Source: Paracoccaceae bacterium
GTDB lineage: Bacteria; Pseudomonadota; Alphaproteobacteria; Rhodobacterales; Rhodobacteraceae
Assembly (NCBI GenBank): GCA_026982275.1
Contig: JALSHK010000290.1
Coordinates: forward strand, 1 to 15,144
DNA: 15,144 bases
Reading direction: 5' to 3'
Position numbers and translations under genes: made by a program. This document shows positions 7,573 through 12,293 of the stretch, piece after piece. Every line of letters starts with the position of its first letter. Within the stretch, counting starts at the first letter, position 1. Under the pieces are notes generated by a model that was not told where the DNA came from, made no database searches, and worked only from the letters and a program-made list of their open reading frames with translations.

Positions 7573-8403
7573 GCAGATATTGGTGCGCAACTCGTTGGGA
7601 GACACCTCGCGGGGGTCTTCCAGAATCATCGCATAGATCGGCGCATCCGACAGCTCGACACCGTTTTGGGGGACCCAATGGCCATAAAGATATTGATAGG
7701 CCTCAAACAACCCCACATACGGCCCCTTGAAATGCAGCACCGCATGCCGCCCCGCCGGAATATGCACCTCACGAAAATCCGGCGGCAAGGGGCTATCCGG
7801 CTCCATGGCAAAACCGATATCGCTGCGCAGTTCGGATTCGGGAATCAGCCATGGGTCCTCGTGCAATACCGCAATCGCGGCAGCCTCGGCGCTGGCCATA
7901 TTGCGCAGCACCAACCGGGCATGAAGCTGGGAAATCGTGCGGCCCAAAAACTGGTAGCCGCCCAGATGGGCCTCCGCGACCAGACGGTAAGCCGGCATAT
8001 GACGGATGTCGATATCAAAGCTTTTGGGCGGGGCCTGCCCTGGTGAGGTGCTGGCCTTGTAACTGATTTCCGATTTGCGAAATTTCGCCGGGGTCAGCCC
8101 GTATTCAGCCTGAAAGCTGCGGGCAAAACTTTGCGCATTTCCATAGCCACACTGGATGGCAATCTCGGCCACGCTGTCACCGGTTTGCAATAGCAAAAAT
8201 GTGGCGCGGTCCATGCGCAGACGGCGGATACAGTTGGCCAGTGTTTCGCCGGTGATACCAAAAAACACCCGATGCCAGTGAAACGGTGACATGCAAGCAA
8301 CCTTCGAGAGCGTTTCAAGGCTCAGATCCCCATCCAGATGATCATGGATATGGCGCAGCACCCGCAATATACGGCGCTCGTAGGTTGGGTTACTACTGTT
8401 CAA
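7555..8403 (-). CDS. AraC-family regulator with GyrI-like effector domain, TTG start
   Basis: This is a 282-residue transcription factor with the two AraC helix-turn-helix units at the N-terminus (about residues 29-50, LSLETLSKVACMSPFHWHRV, and 78-99, containing VAEIAIQCGYGNAQSFARSF). The AraC signature ends at GLTPAKFRK (102-110). The rest (about 125-282) resembles the GyrI-like effector-binding domain, with FDIDIRHMPAYRLVAEAHLGGY near its start and AGRHAVLHFKGPYVGLFEAYQYLY later. The architecture is that of Rob- or SbmC-related regulators, which bind small hydrophobic or cationic ligands. The start must be TTG at 8403: there is no in-frame ATG or GTG between it and an upstream in-frame stop, and GAGGGGAAG lies at a good distance. 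The gene is divergent from accA, and repeats in the shared region are candidate operators. The ligand is unknown. Confidence 0.88.
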   Translation of the reverse strand: MNSSNPTYERRILRVLRHIHDHLDGDLSLETLSKVACMSPFHWHRVFFGITGETLANCIRRLRMDRATFLLLQTGDSVAEIAIQCGYGNAQSFARSFQAEYGLTPAKFRKSEISYKASTSPGQAPPKSFDIDIRHMPAYRLVAEAHLGGYQFLGRTISQLHARLVLRNMASAEAAAIAVLHEDPWLIPESELRSDIGFAMEPDSPLPPDFREVHIPAGRHAVLHFKGPYVGLFEAYQYLYGHWVPQNGVELSDAPIYAMILEDPREVSPNELRTNICLPLLD

Positions 8404-8432
8404 CGGCTTCCCCTCGTTTGACTTAACCTAAG

Positions 8433-8455
8433 CCTTGCGGAAACTTGCTGCAAGG
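8433..8455. repeat. Phased CTTGC repeats and palindrome between the AraC-type gene and accA
   Basis: CCTTGC (8433-8438) and CTTGC (8444-8448) are direct repeats exactly 10 bases apart, i.e. on the same helix face. GCAAG(G) at 8450-8455 forms an 11-base palindrome CTTGC-T-GCAAG (8444-8454) and pairs with the first copy. The block is 30-50 bases upstream of the TTG start of the AraC-type gene. AraC proteins usually bind phased half-sites, so autoregulation through this block is a reasonable guess. Confidence 0.45.
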
Positions 8456-8476
8456 GGGGAATAGGCGGGGTATTCC

Positions 8477-8496
8477 CGTTGCAATTCATGGCAACG
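8477..8496. repeat. Inverted repeat over the likely accA -35 region
   Basis: CGTTGC (8477-8482) and GCAACG (8491-8496) are perfect 6-base arms around an 8-base spacer. The left arm overlaps a TTGCAA -35-like box. The position is suitable for an operator controlling accA. Confidence 0.4.
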
Positions 8497-8509
8497 CCCG
8501 CCATATATA
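8479..8509 (+). promoter_or_regulatory. Possible accA promoter
   Basis: TTGCAA (8479-8484) and TATATA (8504-8509) are separated by 19 bases, or by 17-18 if the -10 is read one or two bases earlier in CATATATAA. The transcript would start about 15 bases before the accA ATG. Spacing is not ideal, so confidence is modest. Confidence 0.35.
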
Positions 8510-8531
8510 AGGAAATTTGCACGGGGTTGAT

Positions 8532-9494
8532 ATGCGAAACTATCTGGAATTTGAAAAAGGATTGGCCGAAATCGAAGGCAAGGCCGAAGAGCTGCGCGCC
8601 ATGGCGCGGCAAAACCCGGAAATGGATGTGGAGGAGGAAGCCAGCGCACTTGACGCCAAGGCAGAAACCCTGCTCCGGGAGCTTTATGGCGAGCTGACCC
8701 CCTGGCGCAAATGTCAGGTGGCGCGGCACCCCGATCGCCCCCATTGCAAAGATTACATCGAGGCGCTGTTCCAGGAATATACCCCGCTGGCGGGAGACCG
8801 GAACTTTGCCGATGACCATGCGGTTATGGGCGGCCTTGCGCGGTTTAATGATCGCCCTGTGGTGGTGATCGGCCATGAAAAAGGCCATGACACCAATAGC
8901 CGGATCGAACGCAATTTCGGCATGGCGCGGCCCGAAGGCTACCGCAAAGCCACCCGCCTGATGGAGCTGGCCGACCGCTTCAAACTGCCGGTGATTACCA
9001 TTATCGATACCCAGGGTGCCTATCCCGGCAAGGGCGCAGAGGAGCGCGGGCAATCCGAAGCCATCGCACGGGCCACGGAAAAATGTCTGCAAATCGGCGT
9101 GCCGCTGATCTCGGTCATTATCGGCGAAGGTGGTTCTGGCGGAGCGGTGGCTTTTGCGGCGGCCGATAAGCTCGCGATGCTTGAACACTCGGTTTATTCG
9201 GTGATCTCTCCCGAGGGCTGCGCAGCAATCCTGTGGAAAGACTCTGAAAAAATGCGCGAGGCTGCCGAAGCCCTGCGGCTGACCGCACAGGATCTGGCCA
9301 AGCTTTCGGTGGCAGATATCGTGATCTCCGAGCCGGTTGGCGGGGCGCACCGCGCCCGGGAAGACGCCATTTCGTCGGTCGGAGAAGCGATCGAAAACCT
9401 GCTGAAAGAGCTGGAAGACACTGATGGCGAAACGCTGGTGCGCCAACGTCGCCAGCGTTTTCTTGACCTCGGGAAATCACCCTTGGCGCTATGA
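8532..9494 (+). CDS. accA: Acetyl-CoA carboxylase carboxyltransferase subunit alpha
   Basis: AccA pairs with AccD to form the carboxyltransferase that moves the carboxyl group from biotin carrier protein to acetyl-CoA, making malonyl-CoA for fatty acid synthesis. The 320-residue product has the family length. It begins MRNYLEFEKGLAEIEGKAEEL and carries GHEKGHDTNSRIERNFGM (114-131), PEGYRKATRLMELADRF (134-150) and DTQGAYPGKGAEERGQSEAI (159-178). The glycine-rich oxyanion-hole stretch GEGGSGGA (198-205) and VISPEGCAAILWKD are also present. ATG 8532 is preferred because GGGG (8523-8526) precedes it by 5 bases; a TTG at 8517 would add five residues and has poor spacing. No accD or other fatty acid gene is next to it. 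It ends 21 bases from the stop of the convergent phosphatase-like gene. A 348-codon open frame on the opposite strand is a shadow. Confidence 0.96.
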   Translation: MRNYLEFEKGLAEIEGKAEELRAMARQNPEMDVEEEASALDAKAETLLRELYGELTPWRKCQVARHPDRPHCKDYIEALFQEYTPLAGDRNFADDHAVMGGLARFNDRPVVVIGHEKGHDTNSRIERNFGMARPEGYRKATRLMELADRFKLPVITIIDTQGAYPGKGAEERGQSEAIARATEKCLQIGVPLISVIIGEGGSGGAVAFAAADKLAMLEHSVYSVISPEGCAAILWKDSEKMREAAEALRLTAQDLAKLSVADIVISEPVGGAHRAREDAISSVGEAIENLLKELEDTDGETLVRQRRQRFLDLGKSPLAL

Positions 9495-9515
9495 CCCTGC
9501 GTTTGCAGGCCGGGA

Positions 9516-10244
9516 TCAGGCGTTTTCGATATCCAGAATGCCTTGCAGCAATTCAATCACCCCCGCCACGCCGGGCTGGCTGGAGACGGTGCCGCAAAGC
9601 GCCTGAATTTCGTCACAAGCGTTGGCCGGACACATGGCCTGCTCGACAAATTCCAGAATTTTGCGATCATTATGGCTATCACCGATAGCAAAGGCGTTGA
9701 TCGGCTCCAGCTCCAGCAGCTCCAGCACAAAGGCGGCACCGCTGCGCTTTGAAACTCGCCTCGGGGTTACATCGATCGAGCCGTTGGAGTTGGTCCATTT
9801 CAGGCCGGTTTTGATAAAATGCCCGGCCAGCGCTTCTCGCTGCGCCACAATCTCCTGCTGGCTGGCGCGGGCGATGCCTTTCCAGGTGATCCGGATCGAG
9901 GCCTCGTGGCCCAGTTCGAAAATATAGTTTCCATCCACCATTTTATGGCGCAGCCTGGCCATGCGGGCGATTTTGCTTTCGCTCACCATAATCGCCGCCC
10001 GCTCTGATACCGGATCAAAAATCACGCCGCCATTTTCACAGATCATCGGAGTATTCAGCCCAAGGATTTGCCCCAGCAATTCGCCATAAGGTTGAGGCCG
10101 GCCAGTGCTAAGGCAAAAGCCGATATTCTTTTGCGCCAGTTGCCCGATCAGCGCCCGCACCTCGCCAAGCCGCGCCAGATCCAGCGCTGCGCCTTTCCCC
10201 TCGGTCAGGCACCCGTCAATGCCACAAAATACCACCTGATCCAT
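9516..10244 (-). CDS. HAD-IIB (Cof/phosphoglycolate phosphatase-like) protein lacking the motif I nucleophile
   Basis: This 242-residue protein of the haloacid dehalogenase superfamily has the C2-cap layout of Cof, TA0175 and mannosyl-phosphoglycerate phosphatase relatives. Motif II is CLSTGRP (44-50), the conserved motif III lysine is probably Lys166 (RRVSKRSG), and motif IV is AIGDSHND (186-193) with Asp189 and Asp193. NGGVIF (71-76) is also typical. Motif I, normally DxDGTL, reads GIDGCL (8-13): the second Asp is kept as Asp10 but the nucleophilic Asp is Gly8 (codon GGC). As read, a phospho-aspartyl intermediate could not form. Either the protein is a non-catalytic or altered member, or one base differs from GAC by mutation or sequencing error. 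GAGGGG precedes the ATG. It lies 88 bases downstream of the binding protein gene on the same strand and could share its transcript. Confidence 0.82.
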   Translation of the reverse strand: MDQVVFCGIDGCLTEGKGAALDLARLGEVRALIGQLAQKNIGFCLSTGRPQPYGELLGQILGLNTPMICENGGVIFDPVSERAAIMVSESKIARMARLRHKMVDGNYIFELGHEASIRITWKGIARASQQEIVAQREALAGHFIKTGLKWTNSNGSIDVTPRRVSKRSGAAFVLELLELEPINAFAIGDSHNDRKILEFVEQAMCPANACDEIQALCGTVSSQPGVAGVIELLQGILDIENA

Positions 10245-10298
10245 ATGGCCCCTCGCCCTTCCTTCATCCCCGCCAAAAAGATAAGCCTATTTCGCCCC

Positions 10299-10318
10299 TG
10301 CGTAAACCGGATTACGCA
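10299..10318. repeat. Perfect 7-base inverted repeat between the binding protein and HAD genes
   Basis: TGCGTAA (10299-10305) and TTACGCA (10312-10318) flank a 6-base loop. There is no T run on the minus strand after the stem, so it is not a standard rho-independent terminator. It could be an operator for the HAD-like gene or an mRNA hairpin that stabilises the 3' end of the binding protein message. Confidence 0.4.
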
Positions 10319-10332
10319 ATGCCATGGCACAT

Positions 10333-11355
10333 TCAGCCACCCTCATCGGGTTTCACCTCGGCATCCCAGCGCGCCAGCAGCCTGGCGCGGGTTTCGGAAG
10401 AGCCATAGGTGGCAAAATCGTAATCGATCAGATTGATCGAGGCCAGGGTCGGACTTTCCGGCGGCACATAGGCGTTGCTGTTGGATGGCACATTATAAAC
10501 CCGCACCTGCGGCCCCGCCGATTGCGCCTCTGCGCTGATCACAAATTCCACCCAGCGCACTGCCTCGTCAAAATTCTTGGCCCCGTTAATCACCGAAACC
10601 CCGCCGACCTCATAGCCGGTGCCCTCGCAAGGTGAAACGATCCTGAGCGGTGCGCCATCGGCCGCCAGCTTGACCATTTCATGCATGAAACCCACCGAAA
10701 TGCCGATATCTCCCTGCGCCGCCGCCTTGGAGGGGGCCGAGCCGGATTGGGTATAGCTATCCACATTTTCGCCAATTTCAGACAAAAGGCGAAAGGCATC
10801 CTCCTCGCCGAATATCTGCACGAAGGTGGCAAGCTGGGTATAGGCAGTGCCGGATGAATTCGGATTGGCCATCCGGATCTCGCCCCGATAGGTCGGGTTG
10901 GTCAGGTCAAGCCAACAGGCGGGCGGATCTACGCCTTTCTCGGCCAGCACCTCGGCATTATAGGCAATGCCCAGCGCGCCCGCATGGATGCCGATGCTGC
11001 GGCCACCCGATATTTCAGACAAGTTCACCGCCCAGCCGAGAAGCTCGGATATATCCACGCCCGAAGGCTGGGTCAGCCCTTCTGCGGCCGCGATCAGATG
11101 CGGATCTCCGGTACCCCCCCACCACACATCGCTCAAAGGGTTCTGCGCTTCGGCCCGCACCTGTGCCAGGGTTTCGCCCGTGGATTTTCGCTGCATGGCA
11201 ACCTCGATTCCCGTAGCCGCTTCAAAATTCCGCACCATCAGGTCGCACCAGTCCTGCTCGTTGGAGCAAATCACATTCAGCCCCCCGGCACGAAGCGTGC
11301 CGGAAGTGAGCAGCATCGCGATCAAGGCCGCGCCGGAAATCTTCCAATAGGTCAT
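10333..11355 (-). CDS. Periplasmic ABC-type substrate-binding protein, AfuA-like, orphan
   Basis: This is a 340-residue secreted binding protein. The start at ATG 11355 gives a clear signal peptide (MTYWKISGAALIAMLLTSGT, then LRA with likely cleavage after Ala23). An ATG 35 codons upstream would place hydrophilic sequence before it, and GGGGGT precedes the chosen start. The mature part begins LNVICSNEQDW and has DVWWGGTGDPHLIAAAEGLT, ANPNSSGTAYTQLAT (164-178), YTQSGSAPSKAAAQGDIGIS and EGTGYEVGGVSVINGAKN, features of the Fe3+-binding/AfuA cluster. Iron-binding members have an adjacent Tyr pair after the segment aligned to GDIGIS. Here that region reads VGFMHEMV, so iron binding is doubtful; AfuA and HptA relatives bind hexose phosphates. 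No permease or ATPase gene is nearby, and the gene is divergent from a two-component system, which suggests a sensory role. Confidence 0.86.
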   Translation of the reverse strand: MTYWKISGAALIAMLLTSGTLRAGGLNVICSNEQDWCDLMVRNFEAATGIEVAMQRKSTGETLAQVRAEAQNPLSDVWWGGTGDPHLIAAAEGLTQPSGVDISELLGWAVNLSEISGGRSIGIHAGALGIAYNAEVLAEKGVDPPACWLDLTNPTYRGEIRMANPNSSGTAYTQLATFVQIFGEEDAFRLLSEIGENVDSYTQSGSAPSKAAAQGDIGISVGFMHEMVKLAADGAPLRIVSPCEGTGYEVGGVSVINGAKNFDEAVRWVEFVISAEAQSAGPQVRVYNVPSNSNAYVPPESPTLASINLIDYDFATYGSSETRARLLARWDAEVKPDEGG

Positions 11356-11540
11356 ATCTACCCCCGTATTTGCGAATATTGCACATTTGTCAGGCGCGAA
11401 TCCACAGGCATCTGCCCTCCCGCCCCCTGTGGTGCCTGTTTTGCAGAAGCAAACCGGCAAAAACCATTAGGCAAGCCCGCCCTGCCTGTGCCATAAATAC
11501 ATATTATGTGTCAGGGAGCGGCCAGTAAGGCCGAAAAGAT
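11356..11540. promoter_or_regulatory. Divergent control region of the binding protein and two-component genes
   Basis: This 185-base gap must hold promoters for both directions. It contains a perfect 7-base inverted repeat CCACAGG (11402-11408) / CCTGTGG (11426-11432) with 17 bases between. An overlapping 6-base pair CAGGCA (11405-11410) / TGCCTG (11433-11438), a further CCTGTG (11485-11490) and two direct TGTCAGG copies (11388-11394 and 11509-11515) are also present. A TATTAT at 11502-11507 could be the -10 box of the regulator gene, but I see no convincing -35. OmpR-type regulators bind direct repeats, so the repeated CCTGTG or TGTCAGG elements are candidate sites. Confidence 0.5.
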
Positions 11541-12293
11541 TTGCCAAATTCGGGAGCAGAATACAGAGCGAAAATCGCGGTGATCGACGATGATGCCGAT
11601 ATGCGCCTGGCCTTGGAAGCCTTGCTTTTTGAAAACGGTTTTGATCCGGTTTTGCTTGCCGGCAGTCAGGATTTTCATAATCTGGGCGAAAATCCGGATC
11701 TGGATCTGGCGGTGGTCGATCTGAAGTTACAGGGCGAATCCGGCCTGACCCTGGCAATTTACATCCGGGAACAATTTAATTTACCGATCGTGATGCTGAC
11801 CGGGGTCGGGGATGAGGTGGACAAAATCGTCGGGCTGGAAACCGGCGCGGATGATTACCTGATGAAACCGTTTAACCCGCGCGAGCTGGTGGCGCGGCTG
11901 CGGGCCGTTTTGCGACGCTGCGGGCAAAGGCCGGGGTTGCCCCGCGCCGAAAATCCGGCCCCGCCTGCGGGAGCCCTGACTTTTGGCGACAAATTTCTTG
12001 ATTTTGGCACCCGGCAGCTTCTGCGCAGCAATGGCGAGGAAATATCGCTCACCAATGCAGAATACAGGCTGCTGGAATATTTTCTGCGCCATCCCGATAC
12101 CATCATCCCCCGCCCGAAATTGCTGGCAGAGCTGGGCTCGGATCTGTCACAATATGTCGATCGCACCATCGATGTGCTGATCTTGCGGCTGCGGCGCAAG
12201 ATCGAGGCAGTGCCCTCCAAGCCCGTCCATCTGCAAACCCGGCGCGGGCAGGGCTATATCTTTGTGCCGGGCGGGCGGGTGCCGCTGTCTTGA
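11541..12293 (+). CDS. OmpR/PhoB-type response regulator (TorR-like position)
   Basis: This 250-residue protein has an N-terminal receiver (about 11-125) and a C-terminal winged-helix DNA-binding domain (about 143-245). Receiver residues are complete: acidic pocket Asp16 and Asp17 (VIDDDAD), phosphoacceptor Asp60 (AVVDLKLQGESG), Thr87 (MLTGVG) and Lys109 (YLMKPFNPREL). The winged helix shows LTNAEYRLLEYFLRHP, then VDRTIDVLILRLRRKIE and the RRGQGYIFVP ending typical of OmpR proteins. The only start available between an in-frame TAA (11526-11528) and the receiver is TTG at 11541, with a distant AAGG; a non-standard start a little downstream cannot be excluded. Its TGA overlaps the TTG start of the kinase gene (TTGA), so the two proteins are almost surely a pair. 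It probably controls the divergent binding protein gene and targets elsewhere. Confidence 0.92.
   Translation: MPNSGAEYRAKIAVIDDDADMRLALEALLFENGFDPVLLAGSQDFHNLGENPDLDLAVVDLKLQGESGLTLAIYIREQFNLPIVMLTGVGDEVDKIVGLETGADDYLMKPFNPRELVARLRAVLRRCGQRPGLPRAENPAPPAGALTFGDKFLDFGTRQLLRSNGEEISLTNAEYRLLEYFLRHPDTIIPRPKLLAELGSDLSQYVDRTIDVLILRLRRKIEAVPSKPVHLQTRRGQGYIFVPGGRVPLS

Noticed and set aside
8400..9446. 348-codon open frame on the minus strand
   Set aside because: It is fully antisense to accA, which has all family motifs; the frame is a by-product of GC-rich codon use.
9495..9510. Small hairpin CCTGC-GTTT-GCAGG between accA and the HAD-like gene
   Set aside because: The stem is only 5 bp and no T run follows on either strand, so I do not call it a terminator.
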